From an uncultured Alphaproteobacteria bacterium (lineage in GTDB: Bacteria; Pseudomonadota; Alphaproteobacteria; Methylaequorales; Methylaequoraceae), in NCBI GenBank assembly GCA_902563505.1, contig CACEXK010000006.1, forward strand, positions 1 through 64,000: a DNA stretch of 64,000 nucleotides. The letters run 5' to 3'. Of this stretch, positions 54,560-64,000 are shown one piece after another. Below the pieces are notes generated by a model, which was given only the letters and a program-made list of their open reading frames with translations, was not told the origin of the DNA and did not search any database. A program made the translations under genes and the position numbers. Every line of letters begins with the position of its first letter. The stretch's first letter is position 1.

Positions 54560-55225
54560 TTGATACACATAATGTCAATACAATTAAATAAACTTAACCA
54601 AAAAATAGTTGAGTGTAGAAAATGTAAAAGACTAGTTTTATTTAGAGAGAAGGTCGCAAAAGAAAAAAGGAAAATGTTTTTAAATGAGAAATATTGGGGT
54701 AAACCAGTTATTGGTTTTGGTGATTTGAATGCTAATATACTTATTTTGGGATTAGCTCCGGCTGCTCACGGAGGTAATAGAACTGGAAGAGTCTTCACTG
54801 GTGACAAGTCAGCAGCATTTTTATTTAAATGTCTTTATAAAGCAAATTTTTCAAATATTTCAAAATCAGAGCACATAAATGATGGTTTGATTCTAAAAAA
54901 TGTTTATATGACTCCTGCGCTAAAATGTGTTCCTCCTTTTGACAAACCAACATCCGAGGAGCTTTCAGAGTGCTTTGGTTATCTAAAAAATGAGATTAAT
55001 GAATTAAAAAGATTAAAAACAATTTTAACACTTGGTCAAATTGCTTTTAATGCATGCCTCAAGTTATATAATTTAAAAAAAAAGGATTTTAAATTCGTTC
55101 ATGGAGCAAAGTATAAGATTTCCAAAAACATTGAAATTGTCGCTTGTTATCACCCAAGTCCAAGAAATGTTAACACTAATAGAATTGACGAGCAAAAGAT
55201 GTTGAGTGTTTTAAAAAATTTATAA
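54560..55225 (+). CDS. Uracil-DNA glycosylase, family 5-like (UdgB), Fe-S
   Basis: 221-aa; N-term CRKC cluster ligands, GLAPAAHGGNRTGRVFTGD, C-terminal CYHPSPRNVNT. Confidence 0.88.
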   Translation: MIHIMSIQLNKLNQKIVECRKCKRLVLFREKVAKEKRKMFLNEKYWGKPVIGFGDLNANILILGLAPAAHGGNRTGRVFTGDKSAAFLFKCLYKANFSNISKSEHINDGLILKNVYMTPALKCVPPFDKPTSEELSECFGYLKNEINELKRLKTILTLGQIAFNACLKLYNLKKKDFKFVHGAKYKISKNIEIVACYHPSPRNVNTNRIDEQKMLSVLKNL

Positions 55226-55265
55226 GAAACATCCTATCCTAATTAATTAAAATAGGATATTTCTT
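55224..55265. terminator. Bidirectional hairpin terminator between convergent udg and hup
   Basis: AAGAAACATCCTAT ... ATAGGATATTTCTT, 13/14 bp on + (14/14 with one G-U on -), 14-nt loop, located exactly at the convergent 3' ends. Confidence 0.7.
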
Positions 55266-55278
55266 TAATATTTAAGAG

Positions 55279-55551
55279 TTAATTCAAAGACTCTTTAAGA
55301 GCTTTGCCTGCTCTGAACTTAGGAACATTAGCAGCAGGAATTTGAATTGATGCACCAGTTTGCGGATTTCTTCCAGTTGTTGCTTTACGCTTAGTAACTA
55401 AAAAAGTACCAAAACCAACTAACCTAACATCTCCCCCACTTTTTAGAGCTGATGTTATACTATCGAAAACAGAATCCACTGCTTTAGCACTGTCTGATTT
55501 GCTAAGACCTGTGCTATCTGAAACTTGATTAACTAGATCATTCTTATTCAC
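55279..55551 (-). CDS. hup: HU-family DNA-binding protein (GTG start)
   Basis: 90-aa; NKNDLVNQVSDSTGLSKSDSAKAVDSVFDSI...VRLVGFGTFLVTKRKATTGRNPQTGASIQIPAANVPKFRAGKALK. Confidence 0.97.
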   Translation of the reverse strand: MNKNDLVNQVSDSTGLSKSDSAKAVDSVFDSITSALKSGGDVRLVGFGTFLVTKRKATTGRNPQTGASIQIPAANVPKFRAGKALKESLN

Positions 55552-55592
55552 CCTTGACCCCCTTTAAATAACGGATTTATATATACAAAACA

Positions 55593-55621
55593 ATATTATT
55601 GATAAGTAGAGGTCTAGTCAA
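55593..55621 (-). promoter_or_regulatory. Putative sigma70 promoter for hup: TTGACT - 17 nt - TAATAT
   Basis: Minus strand TTGACT (55616-55621), AGACCTCTACTTATCAA spacer, TAATAT (55593-55598); followed by SD-like AAGGGGG before GTG. Confidence 0.65.
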
Positions 55622-55631
55622 ATATAATTTT

Positions 55632-58031
55632 TTAATGTGTAAGTGTACTTTCTTTTTGATCCAAGGGTTTGCCATGAATTTTCATATTCTTTTTTGGTTT
55701 TGACTTGGATGGTGTGATTTTTGATGTAAAAGCCTTTTTGATTATTTCATTTGCGTTATCTACAAAATGAATTTCAATATTTTGAAGAATTTCCTTCTCA
55801 GTAATTTCTGATAAATCTTTCTTATTTTCACTCGGGATGATTACTTCCTTAATACCACCTCTTACAGCTGCAAGAAGTTTTTCCTTTAAACCGCCGATTG
55901 GTAGTACCCTTCCTCTGAGTGTAATTTCTCCTGTCATAGCAATGTTATTCTTTACTGAAACACCTGTAAATGCTGAAATTATCGAGGTAAACATTGCAAT
56001 TCCAGCTGATGGACCATCCTTTGGTGTGGCTCCTTCTGGAACATGGACATGAATATCATTTTTTTCGAACAAACCTACAGGGATTCCATACTTAGAAGCA
56101 TTTGAATTGACGAAGCTTTGTGCAGCTTGAACTGACTCTTTCATAACATCACCGAGCTTACCAGTATAAAAAGCTTTACCTTTTCCTGGCATAATAACAG
56201 ATTCAATTTGAAGTAATTCTCCTCCAACTTCTGTCCAAGCTAATCCAGTGCAAACACCAACTAATGGTTTGTTCTCAATCTCTCCAAAACTATACTTCTT
56301 AACACCTAGGTATTTAGAAATATTCATTTTGGATATCGCTAGAGTTTTTTTCTTTTTGAGAACTATAGCTTTCAGGGCTTTTCTAAGAAGCTTTGAAATT
56401 TCTCTTTCTAGATTTCTAACACCAGATTCTCTTGTATAGAATCTAATGATACTTTCCAAGGCTGATTCAGCAATTTTAACTTCTTTACTTTTTAAACCAT
56501 TCTCCTCAATTTGCTTAGGTAACAAGTATTTACTTGCAATATTTAACTTTTCATTTTCAGTGTAACCAGAAATTCTAATTACTTCCATTCTATCAACTAG
56601 CGGCTGAGGAATATTTAGGGTATTTGCTGTTGTTACAAACATTACATTTGAAAGATCATAGTCAACTTCCAGGTAGTGGTCATTGAAGTTCTGATTCTGC
56701 TCGGGATCTAATACCTCAAGAAGTGCAGAAGCTGGATCACCTCGCCAATCCGCGCCAATTTTATCAACTTCATCTAAAAGAAATAGTGGGTTAGAGTATT
56801 TAGATTTTTTCAAGCTTTGAATAATTCTTCCAGGCATAGAACCTATATATGTTCTCCTATGACCTCTTATTTCTGACTCATCTCTAATTCCTCCAAGAGA
56901 AACTTTTATGAAGGGTCTGCCAAGTGCTTTTGCCATTGACTTGCCCAATGAGGTTTTTCCAACACCAGGTGGGCCAACCAAACACAGAATAGGTCCCTTT
57001 GGTTTTTTTATTCTAGTTTGAACAGCCAAATATTCAATTATTCTATCTTTGACTTTTGACAAACCATAATGATCATCATTTAAAACCTTCAAAGCTTTGT
57101 TTAGGTTTATTTCATTCTCAACATTGTCATTCCATGGAATCGATGTAATCCAATCTATATAATTTCGAACAACTGTTGCTTCTGCAGACATAGGGCCCAT
57201 ATTCTTTAACTTTTTAATCTCGGACTTAACTTTTTCTGCAGCTTCATCAGAAAAATTGATTTTCTTAATTTTTTCTTCAATCTCTTTAATTTCATCTTTT
57301 GGATCTGAAGATTCGCCAAGTTCTTTTTGAATAGCTTTCATCTGTTCATTGAGGTAATACTCTTTTTGAGTTTTATCCATCTGACGTTTGACCCTACTTC
57401 TGATTTTCTTTTCAACTTGCAAAACACCAATCTCGTCGTCCATAAAATTTATGATTTTAGAGAAGCGTTCTTTGGTTGATGTTGTCTCAAGCAAGTCCTG
57501 TTTATCTGAAAGCTTGATTCCTAGGTGTGCACCCATCGTATCAGCTAATTTATTTAAGTCAGTAATTTGGTTAAGACTCACCAAGATTTCAGGTGGAACT
57601 TTTCTGTTAAGCTTTACATAGTTTTCAAATTGACTGATTGCTGTTCGGGATAATGCATTGGTTTCTTTATCCGTGTTATTATCTACATTAATTTTTTCTA
57701 GGTATGCTTCAAAGAAATCCTCGTTGTCTAAAAAATGCGAAATTTTTGCCCTTTCAAGACCTTCAACAAGAACTTTTACAGTCCCATCGGGTAATCGAAG
57801 CAGTTGAAGGATTGTAGCAAGGGTTCCATGTTCGTAGATGTCATTTTTATTTGGTTCATCGGTATTAGCATCTTTTTGAGCAACCAGAAAAATTTCCTTA
57901 TCCATTTTGTCAGCATATTCAAGTGCTTTAATTGATTTAGCCCTGCCAACAAATAATGGCACAATCATGTTAGGGAAAACTACTATATCCCTTAATGGTA
58001 ATATACAAAACGAATCTTTAAAACTTGCCAT
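55632..58031 (-). CDS. lon: ATP-dependent protease Lon
   Basis: 799-aa; CLVGPPGVGKTSLGKSMA, HVPEGATPKDGPSAGIAM, GGLKEKLLAAVRGGI. Confidence 0.98.
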   Translation of the reverse strand: MASFKDSFCILPLRDIVVFPNMIVPLFVGRAKSIKALEYADKMDKEIFLVAQKDANTDEPNKNDIYEHGTLATILQLLRLPDGTVKVLVEGLERAKISHFLDNEDFFEAYLEKINVDNNTDKETNALSRTAISQFENYVKLNRKVPPEILVSLNQITDLNKLADTMGAHLGIKLSDKQDLLETTSTKERFSKIINFMDDEIGVLQVEKKIRSRVKRQMDKTQKEYYLNEQMKAIQKELGESSDPKDEIKEIEEKIKKINFSDEAAEKVKSEIKKLKNMGPMSAEATVVRNYIDWITSIPWNDNVENEINLNKALKVLNDDHYGLSKVKDRIIEYLAVQTRIKKPKGPILCLVGPPGVGKTSLGKSMAKALGRPFIKVSLGGIRDESEIRGHRRTYIGSMPGRIIQSLKKSKYSNPLFLLDEVDKIGADWRGDPASALLEVLDPEQNQNFNDHYLEVDYDLSNVMFVTTANTLNIPQPLVDRMEVIRISGYTENEKLNIASKYLLPKQIEENGLKSKEVKIAESALESIIRFYTRESGVRNLEREISKLLRKALKAIVLKKKKTLAISKMNISKYLGVKKYSFGEIENKPLVGVCTGLAWTEVGGELLQIESVIMPGKGKAFYTGKLGDVMKESVQAAQSFVNSNASKYGIPVGLFEKNDIHVHVPEGATPKDGPSAGIAMFTSIISAFTGVSVKNNIAMTGEITLRGRVLPIGGLKEKLLAAVRGGIKEVIIPSENKKDLSEITEKEILQNIEIHFVDNANEIIKKAFTSKITPSKSKPKKNMKIHGKPLDQKESTLTH

Positions 58032-58033
58032 TA

Positions 58034-59293
58034 TTAAGCTTTTTTATTGATAACTTTTTCTGCTTTATCATAAATATACAATGGTTTGGAATTTTTTTGA
58101 ACAACCTCTGCGTTGACAACTATTTCATTTACACCCTCTATTCCAGGTAAATTAAACATGGTGTCTAAAAGTATATTTTCAAGTATTGTTCTTAATCCCC
58201 TTGCTCCAGTATCTTTTTCTAAAGCTTTTTTTGCGACCGAACTCAATGCATCATCAGTAAATTCAAGTTTTACATTTTCAAAACCAAATAACTTCTGGTA
58301 TTGTTTAACCAAGGCATTTTTTGGTTTTGTTAGTATTTCTATTAATGCTTCCTCTTTTAAATCATCCAATGTTGCTATTACGGGAAGTCTTCCAACAAAT
58401 TCAGGAATCAAACCAAATTTCAATAAATCTTCTGTTTCAAGTTTTCTTAGTATAGACCCAATATTTTTGGCTGACTTTTCCTTAACTTCTGCTTCAAAAC
58501 CAATGCTCGACTTATCTCCTCTGTTAGAAATAATTTTGTCAATACCTGCGAAAGCACCACCACAAATAAAAAGAATATTAGTGGTATCAACTTGAAGAAA
58601 GTCTTGCTGTGGATGCTTTCTTCCACCTTGAGGAGGAACTGAGGCAACAGTGCCTTCCATAATTTTTAGCAGTGCTTGTTGAACACCTTCACCTGAAACA
58701 TCTCTTGTAATTGATGGGTTGTCAGACTTCCTACTGATCTTATCTACTTCATCTATATACACTATACCTCTTTGAGCTCTTTCAACATTGTAGTCTGCTG
58801 CTTGTAATAATTTAAGAATTATATTCTCAACATCTTCACCAACATATCCTGCTTCAGTAAGAGTTGTTGCATCAGCCATTGTAAAAGGAACATCAATTAT
58901 CCGAGCCAATGTTTCTGCAACTAAAGTTTTTCCCGATCCAGTTGGACCAACCAACAAAACATTAGACTTTGATAATTCGACATCATTTGTAAGACTAACA
59001 TTGTCAATTCTTTTGTAATGATTATGAACAGCTACAGAGAGAATTTTTTTTGCCTCATCTTGACCGACCACATAATCATTAAGAAGATTGTAAAGCTCTT
59101 TGGGTGTTTCAACATTAGATGTTTTTGGAGAAGCAATTACTTTGTTTTCTTCTTTTATGATGTCCATGCATAATTCAACACATTCATCACAAATGAAAAC
59201 TGTTGGACCGGCTATTAATTTTCTAACCTCGTGCTGGCTTTTTCCGCAAAAACTGCAAAAAAGAGTATTCTTATTATTTTTCGAATCTACCAT
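58034..59293 (-). CDS. clpX: ATP-dependent Clp protease ATP-binding subunit ClpX
   Basis: 419-aa; [30 protein letters not shown] zinc finger, [18 protein letters not shown]. Confidence 0.98.
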   Translation of the reverse strand: MVDSKNNKNTLFCSFCGKSQHEVRKLIAGPTVFICDECVELCMDIIKEENKVIASPKTSNVETPKELYNLLNDYVVGQDEAKKILSVAVHNHYKRIDNVSLTNDVELSKSNVLLVGPTGSGKTLVAETLARIIDVPFTMADATTLTEAGYVGEDVENIILKLLQAADYNVERAQRGIVYIDEVDKISRKSDNPSITRDVSGEGVQQALLKIMEGTVASVPPQGGRKHPQQDFLQVDTTNILFICGGAFAGIDKIISNRGDKSSIGFEAEVKEKSAKNIGSILRKLETEDLLKFGLIPEFVGRLPVIATLDDLKEEALIEILTKPKNALVKQYQKLFGFENVKLEFTDDALSSVAKKALEKDTGARGLRTILENILLDTMFNLPGIEGVNEIVVNAEVVQKNSKPLYIYDKAEKVINKKA

Positions 59294-59354
59294 TTAAAAT
59301 ATTTATATAACTTATTTATTTTAACTACTGCAACGTTTATTCCAAATTAAAAAA

Positions 59355-59969
59355 TTATTTTTTTTCATTTTTTTCTTCGAAATTTGGTCTATCTGCCACA
59401 ACTTTATCAACAATTCCAAATTTTTTTGCTTCATCAGCGTTCATAAAATGATCGCGATCCATCATTTTTTCAATTATGCTTAATGATTGATTTGTATGTT
59501 TTTCATATATTCTATTTAGATTTTTTTTTAAATTAATTATTTCTTTTGCATGGATTTCAATATCGGATGCTTGACCTTGAACGCCACCTGATGGTTGATG
59601 GGTCATAATTCTTACATGTGGGAGGCAATATCTTTTACCTTTTGTACCAGCTGCTAAAAGAAGAGAGCCCATACTTGCGGCTTGACCGATGCAAACTGTT
59701 GAAACATCTGGTCTAATATATTGCATTGTGTCGTATATTGCTAAGCCCGATGAAACAACTCCACCAGGTGAATTAATGTATAAAAATATATCTTTTTTTG
59801 GATCTTCAGATTCTAAAAATAAAAATTGAGCGCAAATAACGCTTGAAACAGAGTCATTTACCTCTCCTGTTAGAAAAATTATTCTTTCTTTTAACAATCT
59901 TGAAAAAATATCATACGATCTCTCTCCACGATTTGTTTGTTCAACAACCATTGGTATCAATGAACTCAT
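59355..59969 (-). CDS. clpP: ATP-dependent Clp protease proteolytic subunit ClpP
   Basis: 204-aa; [57 protein letters not shown]. Confidence 0.98.
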   Translation of the reverse strand: MSSLIPMVVEQTNRGERSYDIFSRLLKERIIFLTGEVNDSVSSVICAQFLFLESEDPKKDIFLYINSPGGVVSSGLAIYDTMQYIRPDVSTVCIGQAASMGSLLLAAGTKGKRYCLPHVRIMTHQPSGGVQGQASDIEIHAKEIINLKKNLNRIYEKHTNQSLSIIEKMMDRDHFMNADEAKKFGIVDKVVADRPNFEEKNEKK

Positions 59970-61282
59970 TTTTTTTTCTCCTTTTTAGTTATTCCTGCTT
60001 TTTCTTGTTTTAAAAAGTTCGATTCAAAGAGTTGATCCATCGTACACTTTTTTTCTATTTTTTTACAACTATTTACTACATAGTTCATTACTTTTTCTTC
60101 CAATGCAATACCCCTTAAATTATTTAGCATCGATGGATTGTTCTTGTAAAAATCCACAACTTCTTTCTCCTGACCAGGATATCTTCTTGCCTCTTCAGTA
60201 ACTGCTTTAGTTAAGTCAGAATCTTCAACTGAGACATTATGTTTTTCAGCAATTGTACTGATTATAATTCCTAATTTAACTCTTCTTGTAGCAATATCAT
60301 TAATTTCTTTTTCCTTTTTTTCGGTTGATTGTTTTTTTAAGAAATCACACTCTTGATCAATCATTTTAGTTGGAATTTCAAATTTATATTTTGCAACTAA
60401 TTCCTCGGATGCTTGTCTTCTCATTTTTAAATTTGAAAGCTGTTTGAAATCTAATTCCATTTTCTCTTTAATCTTTAATTTTAATTTTTCTAAATTATCC
60501 TCGCCAAGTTCCTTAGCTAACTTTTCATCAATTGGTACTTTTTTTACTCTTTGTTGAATATCTTTTATTTTTAGACCAAATTTTGCATTTTTACCTGCAA
60601 CACTTTTCAACCTATAATCATCTGGAAAAGTAACATCTATTGTCTTTGATTCATTAATAGCCAAACCAATCATTTGCTCTTCATAACCAGGGATATATTT
60701 ATTTGAACCGAGTACTACTGTTTCATTTTGACCACTATTATTTTCGAAGTTCTTTCCATCAATTTTTCCTATATAATCAAATAAAATTAAATCACCTTTT
60801 ATAGATTTTCTTGGTTTTTCCAGAGGAGCAAATCTCTCATGTTTTTTTGCAACATCTTCCAATGTATTTTTAACATCGTTATCATTAATCAACAATTGTG
60901 ATTTTTCTAATTCTATCTTTGAAATATCCAAATCATCAAGTTCAGGCATTTTTTGGAAATTAACTTTCAAAACAAGATCTTTGCCTTCTTCAAAGTTTTC
61001 TAAATTTACATTTGGTTGTACTGCTGGACGAATTTTCTTTTTTTTCACTGCCTCTGTTAGACTCTCATTTATTACTTTATCTAAAACATCAGGTATTATA
61101 GATTTTGAGTAACGTTTTTTAATTACATCCAATGGGACTTTTCCAGGTCTGAAACCTGGAATCTTAACATTCTTTGATATTTCTTTGAATTTTTCTTCCA
61201 AATGTTGCTCTACATTACTTGATGGAATTGTGAGGAGCCACTCAATATCTAATCCTTTGGTTTTTTTTTCTTCAATTTTCAT
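59966..61282 (-). CDS. tig: Trigger factor
   Basis: 438-aa; [24 protein letters not shown]-like middle domain, position upstream of clpP. Confidence 0.96.
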   Translation of the reverse strand: MKIEEKKTKGLDIEWLLTIPSSNVEQHLEEKFKEISKNVKIPGFRPGKVPLDVIKKRYSKSIIPDVLDKVINESLTEAVKKKKIRPAVQPNVNLENFEEGKDLVLKVNFQKMPELDDLDISKIELEKSQLLINDNDVKNTLEDVAKKHERFAPLEKPRKSIKGDLILFDYIGKIDGKNFENNSGQNETVVLGSNKYIPGYEEQMIGLAINESKTIDVTFPDDYRLKSVAGKNAKFGLKIKDIQQRVKKVPIDEKLAKELGEDNLEKLKLKIKEKMELDFKQLSNLKMRRQASEELVAKYKFEIPTKMIDQECDFLKKQSTEKKEKEINDIATRRVKLGIIISTIAEKHNVSVEDSDLTKAVTEEARRYPGQEKEVVDFYKNNPSMLNNLRGIALEEKVMNYVVNSCKKIEKKCTMDQLFESNFLKQEKAGITKKEKKK

Positions 61283-61292
61283 ACATTACCTT

Positions 61293-61378
61293 TGGTACGG
61301 GCGGAGGGACTTGAACCCACACGACTAAAAGTCACTAGAACCTAAATCTAGCGCGTCTACCAATTCCGCCACGCCCGC
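61293..61378 (-). tRNA. tRNA-Leu (anticodon TAG), CCA encoded
   Basis: Minus strand GCGGGCGTGGCGGAATTGGTAGACGCGCTAGATTTAGGTTCTAGTGACTTTTAGTCGTGTGGGTTCAAGTCCCTCCGCCCGTACCA, class II with variable arm, 86 nt. Confidence 0.97.
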
Positions 61379-61417
61379 TAAAAAACATTTATAAACAACA
61401 ACATTATTAAATTTAAA

Positions 61418-62815
61418 TCAATTACTATTTTTTAATGGTATTAAAATTTCTGGAATAAAATCTAGAAAATCCTCAACAATAATATTCTTTTTTGACTTAG
61501 ATAACTGTCCATGAATCCATAAACCCGCTACAATTGCTTGTTTAAATTTCATTTTTTGAGCTAAAAGTCCAGCTATAATTCCACACAAAGCATCACCGGT
61601 CCCTGCAGTTGCTAGAGAGTTTCGTGAATTATCACATAACCAAACTTCATTGTCTGGAAAAACTAAAACAGAATCATTTCCTTTAAATATAATTGAATTA
61701 TTTATTTTTTTTGAAGCATTGATTGTATTTTCAATTTTATTAAATGAGCTGTTATCAAAAACTCTTTCAAACTCACCTTTATGTGGAGTCAAAAGCACAT
61801 TCTTCTTTTTTTTAATACAATTATAAAAAGCTTTTTTATAATTTTTAAAAACACTTATTGCATCGGCATCTAGAATAACAGGACCAGAAAAATTATTTAA
61901 AATATTTAACAATAGATTTTTGTCAAAAGTCTTTCCGAGTCCAGGACCAATTACTAAAACATTTTTTTTTTTTAAAATATCGAGTTTAAAAATTGTCAAT
62001 ATTGTCCCTGGTTCTATTCCTGAATAAAATTTCAAATATTCTTCAGGAACTGCAATGGTAGCCAAACCAGAACCAATTTTTCTGGAAGCAATTGATACAA
62101 TTCTTGAGGCACCAGACATTTCGCCACCTAATATTAATACATGACCTCGATCATATTTATTAATATCTATACCAAATTCTGGTATATGATTTTTAAAATA
62201 CGATTTATTAATAAGGGAAATCTTTGGATTACTCTTTTTGGGAACCTGCAATTTAAGATCAAGAAGATTGACTTTGCCACAATATTTTTTCGAAGGTAAA
62301 AGAAAATGTGCAGGTTTGTAAAAACCCATTGCAAGAGTAAAGTTAGAATTAACTGCTGATGATCCAATTATACCATTGTCACCATTAACTCCACTTGGAA
62401 TATCTATAGAAATAATTTTTTTTTTTGAATTATTTAATTTATCAATAATTTGTTTTTCAATTCCAGACACCTCTCTGTTTAAACCTGTCCCAAAAATACA
62501 ATCAATTATTAGGTTGGATTTATTTAAGAGATTTAAAAATTTATTTAATTTCTTATCATTTTTCTCTTTCGTTATCTCATAAACAATATTTTTAATTTTT
62601 TTTTTGGTTAAAATTTTTGATGCTTCAATACCATCATTACCATTGTTACCTCGTCCACAAATGAAAAATATTTGATATTTATGGAAATTACTTTCTAGAT
62701 AATCCGCTATTTGTTTACCAGCAATTTTTAATATTTCCTCTTGAGAAAATTTTGAAATAAATTTATTTTCTGACTCAATAATTTGGTTTATTGTTAAAAT
62801 TCGATTTTTAGTCAC
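61418..62815 (-). CDS. nnr: Bifunctional NAD(P)H-hydrate epimerase / ADP-dependent dehydratase (Nnr), GTG start
   Basis: 465-aa; CGRGNNGNDGIEASKIL, IDIPSGVNGDNG, VLILGGEMSGASR, LLTPHKGEFERVF, LATAGTGDALCGIIAGLLAQ. Confidence 0.94.
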   Translation of the reverse strand: MTKNRILTINQIIESENKFISKFSQEEILKIAGKQIADYLESNFHKYQIFFICGRGNNGNDGIEASKILTKKKIKNIVYEITKEKNDKKLNKFLNLLNKSNLIIDCIFGTGLNREVSGIEKQIIDKLNNSKKKIISIDIPSGVNGDNGIIGSSAVNSNFTLAMGFYKPAHFLLPSKKYCGKVNLLDLKLQVPKKSNPKISLINKSYFKNHIPEFGIDINKYDRGHVLILGGEMSGASRIVSIASRKIGSGLATIAVPEEYLKFYSGIEPGTILTIFKLDILKKKNVLVIGPGLGKTFDKNLLLNILNNFSGPVILDADAISVFKNYKKAFYNCIKKKKNVLLTPHKGEFERVFDNSSFNKIENTINASKKINNSIIFKGNDSVLVFPDNEVWLCDNSRNSLATAGTGDALCGIIAGLLAQKMKFKQAIVAGLWIHGQLSKSKKNIIVEDFLDFIPEILIPLKNSN

Positions 62816-62823
62816 TTTACGAT

Positions 62824-63318
62824 ATGAAAAGATTTTTATTTTGTCTTATTTTATTCATTTTTTCTCCTATTATATCTGCCGAGATTAAACTTAGTTCAGT
62901 TATAATTTTAGAAAGCAATGTTCCTAAAGAATGCGGTATAAAAATTGATATCATTGATGAAAGCATATTGTCTTCGATAAAAGTTACCATAAAAAAAAAT
63001 AAAAAAAACAACACTTCAACATACTTTTTAGTCAATTCAGATGAAAAAGTTTCAAGAGCAAATATTTTTACTGATAGTCAGATTCTTTCAAAAATTATTC
63101 AATCAAAAAATTCTAATAAAGATTATTTTGAAATTGAATCAATTACAAATCAAAATCTTACAACGCAGTTTTTTCAGGAATTAATTATTAGTGGAGCACA
63201 AATAAAAGTTAATGAAAAAAAATATCAAATTTCAGGCCCTATTGATTCCAAAGTAAGGTTAGAGTATCTTTTTTGTACCGGTGAAATGTTTTTACCTAAT
63301 TATGAGCAAAATAAATGA
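62824..63318 (+). CDS. Hypothetical secreted protein (no family recognised)
   Basis: 164-aa; signal peptide MKRFLFCLILFIFSPIISAE; stop overlaps bioB start (ATGA). Confidence 0.78.
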   Translation: MKRFLFCLILFIFSPIISAEIKLSSVIILESNVPKECGIKIDIIDESILSSIKVTIKKNKKNNTSTYFLVNSDEKVSRANIFTDSQILSKIIQSKNSNKDYFEIESITNQNLTTQFFQELIISGAQIKVNEKKYQISGPIDSKVRLEYLFCTGEMFLPNYEQNK

Positions 63319-64000
63319 GTGAAATAAAATTCAAAAAAATAAAAAATCTTCTTTCATTACCTCTCAATGACTTAATTTTACAAGCACATCAAGTGCACAA
63401 AAAATATTTTAAAAAAGGTGATGTGCAATTAGCTTCACTTATTTCAATTAAAACTGGCAGCTGTCCAGAAGATTGCAAATACTGTCCTCAGTCAGCACAC
63501 TATAATGTAGACTTAAAAAAAGAAAAATTAATCGATATTTCTGAAGTAAGAAAAGCTGCCCAAGTTGCAAAAAAAAATGGTGCTCATAGATTTTGTATGG
63601 GTGCAGCTTGGAAAAAGCTGAAAGATGGAAAAGATCTAGATTCAGTGGTAGAAATGATTAAAGAAGTAAAATCTTTGAATTTAGAAGCTTGTGTGACACT
63701 TGGAAATATTACTAAAACTCAAGCCCTAGCACTTAAAGAAGCTGGTTTAGATGCATATAATCATAATATCGATACTTCACCTGAGTTTTATAAAAGCATA
63801 ATTTCCACCAGAACATTTGATGAAAGGTTAGAAACAATTAACAACGCTAGAAATGCTGGTATAAGTATTTGTTCCGGGGGTATAATTGGTATGGGAGAAT
63901 CTTGGGATGACAGAGCAAGAATGCTAGAGGTGCTTGCAAATCTTAAACCTCAACCAGAAAGTGTCCCAATAAATGCTTTAGTCCCTGTCAAGGGTACACC
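63315..64000 (+). CDS. bioB: Biotin synthase, N-terminal part; runs off the right edge
   Basis: Translation from ATG 63315: ...LASLISIKTGSCPEDCKYCPQSAHYNV (CxxxCxxC radical SAM), FCMGAAWK, YNHNIDTSPEFY, CSGGIIGMGES. Confidence 0.97.
   Translation, partial: MSEIKFKKIKNLLSLPLNDLILQAHQVHKKYFKKGDVQLASLISIKTGSCPEDCKYCPQSAHYNVDLKKEKLIDISEVRKAAQVAKKNGAHRFCMGAAWKKLKDGKDLDSVVEMIKEVKSLNLEACVTLGNITKTQALALKEAGLDAYNHNIDTSPEFYKSIISTRTFDERLETINNARNAGISICSGGIIGMGESWDDRARMLEVLANLKPQPESVPINALVPVKGT

Noticed and set aside
58113-58595. 160-aa plus-strand ORF
   Set aside because: Antisense to clpX with no recognisable domain or RBS; best explained by codon usage of the real gene.
62817-63035. 72-aa minus-strand ORF upstream of nnr
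   Set aside because: Antisense to the signal-peptide-bearing 164-aa ORF, which has the more credible protein features and is coupled to bioB.

Overview
This is a gene-dense, very AT-rich bacterial chromosome window. Gene content and order look like a streamlined, probably marine, alphaproteobacterium; the exact clade is not determinable from the sequence alone. I see about 61 protein genes, two of them cut by the window edges (eno on the left, bioB on the right), and three tRNA genes (Val-TAC, Asp-GTC, Leu-TAG).

Almost everything belongs to conserved housekeeping blocks:
- eno-kdsA-pyrG-secG-tpiA (- strand)
- ppiD-trpE-trpG-trpD-trpC-moaC-moeA-lexA-gltX-gltA (+ strand)
- a roughly 39-kb minus-strand run: tRNA-Val/Asp, an orphan secreted protein, nuoA-N, birA, coaX, rnj, mce, a DUF1467-like gene, proS, lolC, lolD, dnaE, rpsB-tsf-pyrH-frr-uppS-cdsA-dxr-rseP-bamA-ompH-lpxD-fabZ-lpxA-lpxI-lpxB
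- hup-lon-clpX-clpP-tig-tRNA-Leu-nnr

I found no CRISPR array, mobile element, phage, toxin/antitoxin or defence cassette, and nothing I can honestly call a new multi-gene system. The items most worth a second look are small:
- a GAAC-N7-GAAC LexA box overlapping a probable promoter immediately upstream of lexA, possibly giving a leaderless mRNA
- a hairpin in the rpsB leader, with a TTG start codon
- two orphan secreted proteins, one translationally coupled to bioB
- a tRNA-Leu whose 3' end lies 10 nt from the tig start codon
- convergent gltA/lpxB stop codons with no intergenic base
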